Shown: in pieces, positions 7,248 to 15,610 of the stretch | Layout of the letters: each line of letters starts with the position of its first letter | Numbering within the stretch: position 1 is the stretch's first letter | Assembly: GCA_964610205.1 (NCBI GenBank) | Contig: CAZSVI010000069.1 | Location: forward strand, 1-19,903 | Length of the DNA stretch: 19,903 nt | Direction: 5' to 3' | Source: CAZSVI01 sp964610205 | Lineage (GTDB): Bacteria; Bacillota; Clostridia; DSM-8532 | Program-made: the position numbers and the translations under genes | The notes under the pieces: model-generated | Told to the model about the DNA's origin: nothing | The model's input: only the letters and a program-made list of their open reading frames with translations | Databases searched by the model: none

Positions 7248-8672
7248 TCATTCAATGATTTTTGGTATAATCCCACTGTCTTCATACATTTTTTTTATAT
7301 TGTTGAATATTTGCTCCGGGGGATCATATCTGGTAATTACTGTTTCATCAAGATTCATTATTTCATTTTCGTTGTTGTCTTTAATCATATCGGTAATATT
7401 ATACGGGTCATTAATTCTTATTGTATTTAATGCAAGTGCTTGAACAAGCGACAGGTCTTTGTGTTCATTCATCAGAGCCCAAATCCCTCTTTCAGGGCAA
7501 GAGGGGGGCGCTATTTCGTGATTTATTATTCTTTCTGCGAGAATTCTGTCATTACTGTTCAAATCCCTTGCATTCCCGGGTAAGATATCGCGAAGGTATT
7601 GAAGCATGTTGTCTTCGCCTTTAATGCTTAATAAATCAGACCTTATATTATCATTGTACTCGATACTGTATTGTATCAATAATGACTGGTTTTCATCAAT
7701 AATAGCGTGGATACCGATATTCGTATTATCAGAGTAAATAAAATCGCTTATGATATCCGCTTTAATGGGCAAATTTTTAACAGGTGTTTTCAACTCAAGC
7801 ATATTCCGTACAAAATCCCTGTAATGCCGCAAAACATAGTATTGGTATAAAGGAAGAATTAATCGCAGAGTGTCGGGCAGGCATATGTTTTTCCATATAT
7901 TAGAAGCTATATCTCCTGCTTCAGCTAAATAACGGTTTCCGATTGCCTTGAATGTTTCCATCATTTTTGCGATTGCAAAAGAGTCAAAAGTTTGAGAATT
8001 ATCCTGAATGTGGCTTTTAACGGGTGGAGTATTAAATGTACTGCCTGTTGAATCCAGAATAAGGTGCGCATATATTTCGTGAGGCGCGCAATGATAATAC
8101 CGGCTTAAGATTTCTTTGGCATAATCGCTAGTAAATTCATTTATTATATCCCATGTATTAAATTCTTCACCATAGAAAGATTTTATCCTGTTAATATTAT
8201 TTGGATGTAAAAACCTCCATAGTAATTTGCTGTAAGGTAAATCTTTTTCAGAATCAGTAATAAATCCGGCGGATAGGGAAAAATTTTGAATTTTATGCAT
8301 ATCAAGCAGTTTCTCCGTAATCTCTTTGATTTCGTTGCCGCACTGAAAAATTTCAGATAGAGTATCCATAAAGGATTGATTGTTAAGCAGCCCGAGTATG
8401 TTGTATGCATGTAAATTAATTCCTGCAGACTTTGCCTTTTGTTTCAATCCCATAGCCTCCGAAACCTTGTTATATATTGTGTTGAATACATCATTATTGC
8501 TGCAATTCAATTTTCTTGCATAATCGCTGAGAACACTTTCATCACTGAGTTCGGTTACGATATCAAATGGATTGTCTATAATATTGGGATTTAAACCAAG
8601 CAGGGAGAATATGAAATTCCTTATATCTTCCCTCCACATAATGGCCTGATTGACATAGAATTCAGATTTCAT
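7248..8672 (-). CDS. Hypothetical protein, second gene of an unassigned pair
   Basis: I do not recognise this 474-residue protein. It has no signal peptide, no clear transmembrane helix and no nucleotide-binding or common catalytic motif that I can see. It appears mainly helical, rich in Ile, Asn, Asp and Leu, with aromatic and charged patches such as LLWRFLHPNNINRIKSFYGE (150-169) and LILPLYQYYVLRHYRDFVRN (271-290). Cysteines at 57, 111, 195, 264 and 392 do not form an obvious metal site. The start ATG overlaps the 3' end of the 826-codon gene by 11 bases and has a strong GGGGAGG nine bases upstream, so the two are very likely co-translated. The DNA is AT-rich compared with the pst genes. 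The open frame is long and undamaged, so it is a real gene; its function is unknown. Confidence 0.8.
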   Translation of the reverse strand: MKSEFYVNQAIMWREDIRNFIFSLLGLNPNIIDNPFDIVTELSDESVLSDYARKLNCSNNDVFNTIYNKVSEAMGLKQKAKSAGINLHAYNILGLLNNQSFMDTLSEIFQCGNEIKEITEKLLDMHKIQNFSLSAGFITDSEKDLPYSKLLWRFLHPNNINRIKSFYGEEFNTWDIINEFTSDYAKEILSRYYHCAPHEIYAHLILDSTGSTFNTPPVKSHIQDNSQTFDSFAIAKMMETFKAIGNRYLAEAGDIASNIWKNICLPDTLRLILPLYQYYVLRHYRDFVRNMLELKTPVKNLPIKADIISDFIYSDNTNIGIHAIIDENQSLLIQYSIEYNDNIRSDLLSIKGEDNMLQYLRDILPGNARDLNSNDRILAERIINHEIAPPSCPERGIWALMNEHKDLSLVQALALNTIRINDPYNITDMIKDNNENEIMNLDETVITRYDPPEQIFNNIKKMYEDSGIIPKIIE

Positions 8673-11142
8673 TCTTCATTTCCTCCCCTGTTAAAATATA
8701 TTGGATTTTTTTCATGCTTGGGGACATATAACAAAAGCTGGATTGATATATTGCCTCAAAGGCAGAGTGCACGTGGGTAAAAATTCTGTTCTGCGTTTCA
8801 GAGTCTGTTTTGAACGCTTTTATAGATTTGTTTATAATACTATATAATTTCAGTGCTTCAAGAAAATGCTCTATATCCCATATCATTTGAAGTTTAGGGC
8901 TGAAAACGGACCTAATATTTTCAGTTATAAAGGTGTGATCGGATAAATATCTGTTAACGGTATTAATATTCATTTGTTTGGCTTTCATGAAATATTGTTT
9001 AATTTCATGCGGAATATTGCATTGCGGATCAGATATTAATTTTTTAAATGTATTATCCGGATCAAGGTAATATTTTTCACATTCAAATTTAGCAAGTAAC
9101 AGTGCTTTGCCCGCAGTTATGAAGTTATCGATTTCAATTGGGTATAAAGATTCTTTCGCACTATGGAGGGAAAAATTATTGACGAGATTCGTATATTTAT
9201 ATGCAGCGGCGGAGGAATCGGCCCAGCGGTGCACTTCTGCTCTGCTGCAGGGATTATGCTCTGTTTTTGTCATCTGGTTAAAATATTGGATCAGAGGTTT
9301 TACGAAACCCGGGTTTTGGTAAATATACTGCTTTAATTCGGAAACATTGCTCTGCGGCAGTTCTGGATCATGAGTATTATGGTCTGTTTTATTACCTGAG
9401 ACCGAAGAGTTCATAGCTAAATCCATAACATCATAAATGCCAAGGTAATTTCTATTTTGATCAACGACCAGGGTTCCACGTCTTGTATCAAGAACAGAAT
9501 GCATATGAAGCTCAAATATCGTCTTATCGTTTAATGAATGATATGTAAAAAAAGTATTTCTTGGGAGGGTATCGTATTGTCCTTTGAATTCTTCATGCAG
9601 AAGCCTTTTGATTTCTATCGTAAGCATTGGTGAAACATTATTCTTCCACTCATTATAGAATGTAGATATCTCCTCTTTATCCGATAAATCAATGCCTCTT
9701 ATAGCACAGTCAAAAACCTGGGAAACACAAATGTTTTTAAAGGCCGAATTTTCTGTCTCCTTTAGGTTTTTGATTATATCGTATTGTTCCTTGATTTTTC
9801 TAATATATTTCTCTGCCAGGGGAATCAGATTCTCCGGTATTATGTGCAGATAATACTTGTCAGGAGATTCTATGGAAGGTTCTACGTTATATTCGATGGC
9901 ATACTGCTCATCCAGTATGATTCCCAGTTCAACATCCTTTACTTTTCCTCTTTCTTCCCGGCTAAGGTTTTTATACCAAAGATTGTCGGCTGAATACATT
10001 TCATGCTTTTGTTGCCAAAATTCCATTCTGCGCTCTAAATCACCTATCAGCTTCATAAATACATCCAGATAATATTTGTTTATTAACCTTGTGAAGGAAG
10101 GAGTGGAAAGAAGATCCGACGATAATTTTAAAGCGAGGGGATAGCCGGGTGCACGGTATTTATAGGTTGTTACGATACCTTTTTCGCCTTTAGGCTTGAA
10201 GATTGCGTATTTTTCATTCAATATTCCGTTTTGTATAGAACTGATGGTATTCTTATAATTTTCGTAAGATGTGCTGTGTAATACTACAAGACCGGTTTTT
10301 TCCTGTAGTTCCTGAAGTTCGGCAATATATGAAATTAAAGGATTTTCACCGGTGTTTACTGTTCCAAGACTGTTCGGTTCACCTTTGAATTTCGCAAGAA
10401 ATTTTAATAATATATTTTTATCACGCAGCTTAATACTTCCACTTACTGATTTTTTTGATATACGGATAATATTTTTGTTGATAATGATTGATTCATTGGG
10501 ATTTGGAATGGATAACGCAATCATATAAGCTGTTTCTTCCAACTTCTTCCGAATCCATTTCTGGCCTTTGCCGATAATCAGAATATCGGCAGGTTCATGT
10601 GTCAGTCCACTCCCGTTATTCGATAATGTCTCATAATATACCCAGGCATGCAGGATTGGTGAATCAAGCCTCCAATCTAAGGATGAATCAAACAGATCTC
10701 CCAATCCAAATGCAATACTGCGGGGATGAATACTTCTTAATATGTTGTTTGACAGCGTGTCCGTATCTTTAGCGATATTTAAAGCAGACGCATGCGCTTT
10801 GGCCAGAAACGCCGTATCAGATTGTCCGGTTTTTGTAGGATTGTTGTTTCCGTCTGTACTGTCCTGTATCGAATCCGTAAAATCTTTTCGTCTAATTACC
10901 GAATTATTGTCAAGCTTCGACCGATCGATTGCTATTGTTATTTGTTTTGTCTGTATAATTATATCCTCACGGTTTAACCGGGTATTATTTTCCTCAGTAT
11001 CTTGGATATAATCCTCAGATATTGTATTTTGAATATATTCCAAGCTTGTACGACTGAATATTCTTTTTATTTCTTCAGGTGTATATTTGGGCCACAGGGT
11101 TAACCGGGCTAACATTATATACGTAAGGAATATATGTTTCAA
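8662..11142 (-). CDS. Large hypothetical protein, first gene of an unassigned pair
   Basis: This 826-residue product matches no family I can name. Visible parts: a short hydrophobic N-terminus (1-17), a polar Asn/Asp/Thr-rich stretch with little predicted structure (about 45-130), a mixed region with ADILIIGKGQKWIRKKLEET (185-204), a helical middle (350-520), a strand-turn segment RRGTLVVDQNRNYLGIYDVM (554-573) that looks superficially like half of a CBS motif, a polar linker (580-600), and a helical C-terminal part (600-826). There are no Walker, nuclease or protease signatures. The reading frame first opens with a TTG at 11142 and no Shine-Dalgarno site is visible there or before Met10, so the true start is uncertain and the 5' end may be truncated. 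Sampled 60-base stretches at 9001 and 10441 hold 18 and 15 G+C, against 33 at 5401 in pstC, which suggests acquisition from elsewhere. The next gene overlaps its end by 11 bases. Confidence 0.75.
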   Translation of the reverse strand: MKHIFLTYIMLARLTLWPKYTPEEIKRIFSRTSLEYIQNTISEDYIQDTEENNTRLNREDIIIQTKQITIAIDRSKLDNNSVIRRKDFTDSIQDSTDGNNNPTKTGQSDTAFLAKAHASALNIAKDTDTLSNNILRSIHPRSIAFGLGDLFDSSLDWRLDSPILHAWVYYETLSNNGSGLTHEPADILIIGKGQKWIRKKLEETAYMIALSIPNPNESIIINKNIIRISKKSVSGSIKLRDKNILLKFLAKFKGEPNSLGTVNTGENPLISYIAELQELQEKTGLVVLHSTSYENYKNTISSIQNGILNEKYAIFKPKGEKGIVTTYKYRAPGYPLALKLSSDLLSTPSFTRLINKYYLDVFMKLIGDLERRMEFWQQKHEMYSADNLWYKNLSREERGKVKDVELGIILDEQYAIEYNVEPSIESPDKYYLHIIPENLIPLAEKYIRKIKEQYDIIKNLKETENSAFKNICVSQVFDCAIRGIDLSDKEEISTFYNEWKNNVSPMLTIEIKRLLHEEFKGQYDTLPRNTFFTYHSLNDKTIFELHMHSVLDTRRGTLVVDQNRNYLGIYDVMDLAMNSSVSGNKTDHNTHDPELPQSNVSELKQYIYQNPGFVKPLIQYFNQMTKTEHNPCSRAEVHRWADSSAAAYKYTNLVNNFSLHSAKESLYPIEIDNFITAGKALLLAKFECEKYYLDPDNTFKKLISDPQCNIPHEIKQYFMKAKQMNINTVNRYLSDHTFITENIRSVFSPKLQMIWDIEHFLEALKLYSIINKSIKAFKTDSETQNRIFTHVHSAFEAIYQSSFCYMSPSMKKIQYILTGEEMKNEI

Positions 11143-11207
11143 GTGATAGGTAAAAATCTGTCAGGTTTTTATCCGCTTAGTAAAACTCGTCCAGCAAAGT
11201 TGGAAAT

Positions 11208-11261
11208 CGGTACTTCAGACCGAGACACTGCTCCACCTGAAGTTTGTAATAGGAACCTCGG
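11208..11261. other. Possible pseudoknotted RNA or mobile-element remnant
   Basis: In the gap between the corrinoid gene and the 826-codon gene, ACTTCAG (11212-11218) is complementary to CTGAAGT (11237-11243). CCGAG (11220-11224), inside the loop of that stem, is complementary to CTCGG (11257-11261) outside it. The crossing arrangement is an H-type pseudoknot on either strand. CGGT (11208-11211) can also pair with ACCG (11219-11222) as an alternative hairpin. No protein explains the segment. A small structured RNA or the end of a lost transposon (some IS605/IS607 elements end in structured guide RNAs) are guesses only. Confidence 0.35.
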
Positions 11262-11301
11262 CTTATAGAAAGCAGCGGCTTGTAATTTTTATGTTCCGTA
11301 T

Positions 11302-11335
11302 AAAAAAAGGAATCAGGGGGCTAAACCCCTGTCCC
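11302..11335 (-). terminator. Intrinsic terminator of the corrinoid operon
   Basis: On the minus strand CAGGGG (11331-11326), a 6-base loop, and CCCCTG (11319-11314) form a GC-rich hairpin. A run of seven T (11308-11302) follows after five bases. It lies about 65-100 bases past the stop of the corrinoid protein gene and separates that operon from the AT-rich pair downstream. Confidence 0.75.
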
Positions 11336-11399
11336 TTAATACATTTTCCATAATGCTGCATAAAGCGGTATAATGCACCAAAATTTATCTGAGGTTACA

Positions 11400-12032
11400 C
11401 TATACACAGAGTAGCAGAGCTTCATCTGCTGCGGTAGCAGCGTCTGCGGTATACACGTCGGCTCCGATGCTGGCCCTGAAGTTATCGGTAACAGGAGCTC
11501 CGCCAATCATTATTTTTATTTTTCCTGCCAGCGGAGAATCATTTACCCTGTCAACAACATTTTTCATTTCTGTCATTGTAGTTGTTAACAGGGCAGAACA
11601 CGCAATAATGTCAGCATTGATTTCCATGGCTGTTTCCACAAATTTTTCGGCCGAAACATCAACACCCAGATCAATTACTTCAAGGCCCTTGCCTTCCATC
11701 ATCATTCTTACAAGGTTTTTCCCTATATCGTGCAAATCCCCTTTAACAGTTCCAAGTACAACCTTTCCTTTAGCCTTTACACCGGAGTCTATCAGAAAAG
11801 GTTTAAGAAGCTCGGTTCCGGAATTCATGGCACGGGCAGCAATTAATACGTCCGGAACATATACTTCGTTATTTTTAAACTTTTCGCCAATGATACCCAT
11901 GCCATGCAGCAAACCATCTTCCAGAATGGCATTTACATCCATTCCTTCATCTATAGCTTTTTGCACCAGTTCCTTTACATTTTTGGCGCGGCCTTTCTGA
12001 AGGTTCTCGGAAATCTCCATTAATATATTCAT
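11400..12032 (-). CDS. Corrinoid (cobalamin-binding) methyl-transfer protein
   Basis: The 210-residue cytoplasmic protein carries a methyl group on a bound corrinoid between a substrate methyltransferase and an acceptor. Residues 1-about 85 form the helical cap domain of the B12-binding family (KNNEVYVPDVLIAARAMNSG). Residues about 88-210 form the cobalamin-binding fold, with the base-off ligand motif D99-x-H101-x-x-G104 in GDLHDIGKNLV, the SxL motif around Ser146 (CSALLTTTMTEM) and the glycines at 177-178 (IGGAPV). The size and sequence fit the MtaC/MtbC/MttC/MtsB group; the substrate cannot be told from the sequence. ATG 12032 has GAGGTGATT upstream. It is the third gene after the reductive activator and PocR-type regulator, and no methyltransferase gene adjoins it. 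Confidence 0.93.
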   Translation of the reverse strand: MNILMEISENLQKGRAKNVKELVQKAIDEGMDVNAILEDGLLHGMGIIGEKFKNNEVYVPDVLIAARAMNSGTELLKPFLIDSGVKAKGKVVLGTVKGDLHDIGKNLVRMMMEGKGLEVIDLGVDVSAEKFVETAMEINADIIACSALLTTTMTEMKNVVDRVNDSPLAGKIKIMIGGAPVTDNFRASIGADVYTADAATAADEALLLCV

Positions 12033-12054
12033 TTAATCACCTCAATATTTATAT

Positions 12055-12078
12055 TTATCAAGCATCGCTGCGTGATAA
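12055..12078. other. Intercistronic hairpin between regulator and corrinoid gene
   Basis: TTATCA (12055-12060) and TGATAA (12073-12078) enclose GCA/TGC with a four-base TCGC loop and one A/G mismatch. There is no T tract after it on the minus strand. It may protect the downstream message, or be incidental. Confidence 0.4.
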
Positions 12079-12084
12079 TTCATT

Positions 12085-13359
12085 TCATTCCTTTACAAGG
12101 TTTTCCCTGTATTTTTTCGGACTTTTCCCGGTCATTTTTTTGAAAACCTTTGAGAAATAACTCTGATCTTCAAAACCGACAATATTAGATACGTCTACCA
12201 TGGAAATAGACGGATCATTCATAAGCTTCTTACTCATTTCAATTCTTATATGGTTCAAATAGCTACTGAAGCTCATATTCATTTCTTCCTTGAATATTTT
12301 GCTGAAATACGAAGGGCTGAGGAAGACAAAGGAAGCTACTTCATCCAGGGACAGCTTCTTCATATAGTTCTTTCTTATATAGTCAATGGACTTAAATATA
12401 ACGTCCCTGTGTTTTACATTTATCAGATTAAACACATAATCGGTAAAGCGTTCCATTATTCTGGAAAGCCAGGGTGTCAGTTCCTCCAGATTGTATATAT
12501 TTTGAAGTTGAACAAGGTACTGGAAATTTAAACCGAATATTTGCTTAATGTCCGCACCGCCCTTCAAACTTGCACGGGACAAAAGTACAACCAGTTCGAG
12601 TACTCGTGCCCGGATCAATTCAAAATTATTTCCGGAAGCGAAGAAAATATGTCCCATAATCTCATTCAAAAGCCTCTGGGAAAGAGGTTTATCTCCCATA
12701 GAGATAGCGCTTAAAAGTTCATTTTCCTTTTGTATGGGATACGCCGAGACTTCTTCACCTTCCACAACAAATCGTTTTAATTGATGTATATACTCCGATA
12801 TATCCGCAGCCTGTTCCTGCTGCTGCAGCTCCAGATTGTATTGATGCCATGTGGCATCAGATATGTGGAAAGCTACTATCCGCAACAGCTCGGATAAACT
12901 GTTTACACGTTCTGTCTTAACAATAGGGAGCTGCTTTGATAATGTGATGGCTTCATTTAGCTCTTCGTCCTGAAAATTTTTACCAAAAAAGTCGGCAAGC
13001 AGAAATTCTTCAGGCTCAATCATATGAACAGGACCACCCAGGACAGCTCCCTTCATAATGCCGTTAATGGTAATCGGTGAAGCCCAATGTACCATACCAA
13101 AAGGACAAAAGAAAATATATTTTCCTCCAAACCGTTCGGCCTGGTAGCCACCATACAAATGAACACTTTCACAGTCTGTTCCGGAAAGCTTTTTGCAATT
13201 TCGAAAAGAACAGATTCGGCATAATTTATTATCAAGGTTCGTTGAGTACAGAGTTTTTCCCGTATCATCAATCAGAAGCAAAGGTATTCCGGTTGAACCG
13301 CTGTAATGCTGAACAGCCTCAATTGCCTTATCAAGGTTAAAACCCGTTTCCTGCTTCAT
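12085..13359 (-). CDS. AraC-family regulator with PocR ligand-binding domain
   Basis: The 424-residue transcription factor has two recognisable ends. The N-terminal PocR domain (about 6-165) includes the cysteine set C47, C50, C55, C63 and C85 around ICSFRNCKKLSGTDC and YIFFCPFGMVHWASPI; this domain is thought to sense small compounds such as short diols or other methanogenic or fermentative substrates. The C-terminal AraC DNA-binding domain (about the last 105 residues) has both helix-turn-helix units: KLSLDEVASFVFLSPSYFSK and SMVDVSNIVGFEDQSYFSKV with FKKMTGKSPKKYRE. ATG 13359 is preceded by GAGGAACTGAT. It lies between the corrinoid activator gene and the corrinoid protein gene and is the likely local activator; the inducer is unknown. 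Confidence 0.93.
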   Translation of the reverse strand: MKQETGFNLDKAIEAVQHYSGSTGIPLLLIDDTGKTLYSTNLDNKLCRICSFRNCKKLSGTDCESVHLYGGYQAERFGGKYIFFCPFGMVHWASPITINGIMKGAVLGGPVHMIEPEEFLLADFFGKNFQDEELNEAITLSKQLPIVKTERVNSLSELLRIVAFHISDATWHQYNLELQQQEQAADISEYIHQLKRFVVEGEEVSAYPIQKENELLSAISMGDKPLSQRLLNEIMGHIFFASGNNFELIRARVLELVVLLSRASLKGGADIKQIFGLNFQYLVQLQNIYNLEELTPWLSRIMERFTDYVFNLINVKHRDVIFKSIDYIRKNYMKKLSLDEVASFVFLSPSYFSKIFKEEMNMSFSSYLNHIRIEMSKKLMNDPSISMVDVSNIVGFEDQSYFSKVFKKMTGKSPKKYRENLVKE

Positions 13360-13446
13360 ATCAGTTCCTCAATTACGATAATACACCTGTTTATAATTCA
13401 TGGTATTGAAAAATTTTATGCTTTTTTGTAATTCCTTATACTATTA

Positions 13447-15342
13447 TTAGTTAATCTCAAAAAACATATTATCGGTATACTCCTGTACAAAATCCGGATT
13501 TGAGGAAAGCTCGAGATATTTTACTTTTTTTGCGATTATATCTGTCTGCAGTAATTCTTCTCCGGATAACAGCGCATTAATCGCGCCTGCGCCGGCAGCA
13601 TTGCCAATGGCGGTGATTCTGCCCGAAAGATCCCTTGGCAGTAACCCAACGGTTATAGCGCTATCAATTTGTATAAAGCTTCCAAAACCTCCTGCCAGAT
13701 ATATTGTTTGAATATCCTGAAGGCGATAACCGGCCACCCGGGTTATCACCTGTATACCGGCAGCTATGGCAGCTTTTGCATTTTGTACTTCCCGCACATC
13801 CTTTTGTGTAATAACAATTTCCTTACAATTGAAGGAATCGACGGAGGATACCAGTATAAAGGCAGGCTGTTCATTAATCTCTATAAGTTTAGTTCTATAT
13901 CTGTATGCATTTTCATCAAGCTCCTCAATACTTAAAATACGTCCTGTCTCATCAATAATTCCAATTTCCAGCATGCACGCGATGGCGTCAATTAGTCCTG
14001 AACCGCAAATACCAACAGGGCTCTCCTCACCAATAGTTTTAATCTCCAGGTTTCCATCCGGTAAAATCCTCATTCTGCTTATTGCACCGTTTAAACCACC
14101 CATGCCGCAACTTATGCTTGCACCTTCAAAAGCAGGGCCGGCGGCAGTGGAACATGCATAGAGGGAAGATTCGTTGCCCAGGACAATTTCTCCGTTGGTA
14201 CCTATATCTATAAGAAGGGACAGAGCTTCTTTCAGATGCATTCCTGTGGATAAAACGGCGGAAACAGTATCGGCTCCGATATAAGCTGAAACCGAAGGAA
14301 GTACTACAGCACCTCCGAATTTACTGATGGGTAAACCAACCTCCGGCGGATACAATATATGCCCTGAAAGTGTCACAGGGATAAAGGGAGCAATAGCAAT
14401 ATTCATTGAAGGAATGCCCATAAAAAGGTGCATCATTGTGGTATTCCCCGCGAGTGTGACAAGGTAAATGTCCGAAGGCTTAATTCCCGATACGGAACAC
14501 AGTTTTAAAATAAGCTCGCTCAATGCATTATGTATAAGACCGGACATCTCCAAACGATGGGAATCACTTTTTGAAGCGTAGTCAATACGTGATATTACAT
14601 CGGCTCCATGCTTGTTTTGCGGATTCAGGGAAGAGGAAACGGACAATTGTTTTCCTGCCTTTAAATCATAAAGATAAGCAGCCAGTGTTGTTGTGCCGAT
14701 ATCAACCGCAACGCCATATAGTATCTGTGTGGAATTACCGCTTTCAATCCCCGTAATTTTCCCCATAATATCAACAATGGTTACCTTAAATGCATTTTGG
14801 CGTATTATTTCGGGTGCATCCAGAAGAACCCGTATTGGAAGCCTGTCAAAAGGATTCTTCATAGAGTCTTTCCTGAAAGGCGTATGGCAGATTCTCCCGT
14901 TTTCCGGTTTGTAATTCTCAAGTTCCATACATATCCGGTCTTCATCAGAAACCTGGTCTGATATGGAAGCCGGTGAAAGCTCAAGGTATATCTTTTCAGC
15001 CACAGGGGTTCCGGAAACAACAGGAACGTAAGCATCTGTCTGTATGGAAGCGTTTCTAGTCTGCTGCATCAAAGTTATTTCCATATTTTCCTTAATCCTG
15101 CACATACAGGCCAAATGAATTCCAATCTGCATTTCTTCGGCCGACAGAATTTTTTTTTCATCTTTCGTATATGAATGTTCTTTATTGTTGATTTTTATAC
15201 GGCATTTTCCGCAGTTTCCCCTGCCATTGCATGGCGATTCTATAAAAAAACCGTTTCTTTTAAGTAACTCTAAAAGAGTAATGTCTTTTGCTGCAGGTAT
15301 TGTTACTGACTCACCGTTATTATGGACTGTAATATCAGGCAA
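13447..15342 (-). CDS. ATP-dependent reductive activator of corrinoid proteins (RACo/RamA-like)
   Basis: The 631-residue cytoplasmic iron-sulfur protein restores inactive Co(II) corrinoid proteins to the Co(I) state using ATP. The N-terminal ferredoxin domain (1-about 95) has the [2Fe-2S] ligands C38, C44, C47 and C79 (ESPCNGRGNCGKCRIK, then LACMC). The C-terminal ASKHA ATPase part has VDIGTTT (213-219), LAGNTTMMHLFMGI (297-310), DIGTNGEI (379-386), AGPAFEGASI (401-410), GICGSGLIDA and LAGGFGSF near the end. Length and order fit DUF4445-type activators. The start is TTG at 15342, decided by AGAGGG about eight bases upstream; no ATG is in reach. A perfect TATAAT lies upstream (15380-15375). 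It leads the three-gene corrinoid module, so the corrinoid protein at 11400-12032 is the likely client. Confidence 0.93.
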   Translation of the reverse strand: MPDITVHNNGESVTIPAAKDITLLELLKRNGFFIESPCNGRGNCGKCRIKINNKEHSYTKDEKKILSAEEMQIGIHLACMCRIKENMEITLMQQTRNASIQTDAYVPVVSGTPVAEKIYLELSPASISDQVSDEDRICMELENYKPENGRICHTPFRKDSMKNPFDRLPIRVLLDAPEIIRQNAFKVTIVDIMGKITGIESGNSTQILYGVAVDIGTTTLAAYLYDLKAGKQLSVSSSLNPQNKHGADVISRIDYASKSDSHRLEMSGLIHNALSELILKLCSVSGIKPSDIYLVTLAGNTTMMHLFMGIPSMNIAIAPFIPVTLSGHILYPPEVGLPISKFGGAVVLPSVSAYIGADTVSAVLSTGMHLKEALSLLIDIGTNGEIVLGNESSLYACSTAAGPAFEGASISCGMGGLNGAISRMRILPDGNLEIKTIGEESPVGICGSGLIDAIACMLEIGIIDETGRILSIEELDENAYRYRTKLIEINEQPAFILVSSVDSFNCKEIVITQKDVREVQNAKAAIAAGIQVITRVAGYRLQDIQTIYLAGGFGSFIQIDSAITVGLLPRDLSGRITAIGNAAGAGAINALLSGEELLQTDIIAKKVKYLELSSNPDFVQEYTDNMFFEIN

Positions 15343-15374
15343 TTCAATCCCTCTTTTCTTTAGTCTTCCTTACT

Positions 15375-15403
15375 ATTATACAAGACTTAAGTATAAATGA
15401 ATA
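15375..15403 (-). promoter_or_regulatory. Probable promoter of the corrinoid module
   Basis: On the minus strand a perfect -10 TATAAT (15380-15375) lies 17 bases after a weak -35 TATTCA (15403-15398). The start codon of the activator gene follows about 30 bases downstream. The poor -35 would fit dependence on an activator such as the PocR-AraC protein. Confidence 0.55.
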
Positions 15404-15475
15404 GGTTTTTAAAAAGCTTATTTTTCGCTGCAAAGGATCGGGATTTTTGGTAAAAAGGATACTGAAGGGTTAATT

Positions 15476-15607
15476 ATGAGATATAAACGTAGACATAAGA
15501 TTAGCATGATACGCATGAGATTGCATATGAGAAAACGGGAGAAAACGGGAAAAATCGCCCCTTTACACATCAACAATTATATGGTAGACTATTTTGGTAT
15601 TTTATAA
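15476..15607 (+). CDS. Possible small basic protein upstream of rpsO
   Basis: An ATG at 15476, with GAAGGG about seven bases upstream, opens 43 codons ending in TAA at 15605-15607. The first half is very basic (MRYKRRHKISMIRMRLHMRK), the second half neutral. The DNA includes a 10-bp tandem repeat, GAGAAAACGG at 15529-15538 and 15539-15548. The likely rpsO promoter lies inside its 3' part. No family is recognised and the frame could be open by chance. Confidence 0.25.
   Translation: MRYKRRHKISMIRMRLHMRKREKTGKIAPLHINNYMVDYFGIL
15562..15590 (+). promoter_or_regulatory. Probable rpsO promoter
   Basis: TTTACA (15562-15567) and TAGACT (15585-15590) are separated by 17 bases, a good sigma-A layout with five and four consensus matches. 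Transcription would begin near 15597 and give rpsO an RNA leader of about 85 bases. Confidence 0.6.
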
Positions 15608-15610
15608 GAA

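Noticed and set aside
8662..11142. CBS-domain function for the 826-residue protein
   Set aside because: Only one short strand-turn patch (residues 554-573) resembles a CBS half-motif; no second half or paired domain is present.
11467..12000. A 177-codon open frame on the plus strand
   Set aside because: It is a shadow of the corrinoid protein gene, whose B12-binding motifs are clear on the minus strand.
15343..15475. Cobalamin riboswitch upstream of the corrinoid module
   Set aside because: No B12-box-like conserved block or large folded leader is visible; the promoter lies only about 30 bases before the start codon, leaving no room for one.
15529..15548. Tandem GAGAAAACGG copies as a CRISPR or other repeat array
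   Set aside because: There are only two 10-bp units with no spacers, far too few and too short for an array.
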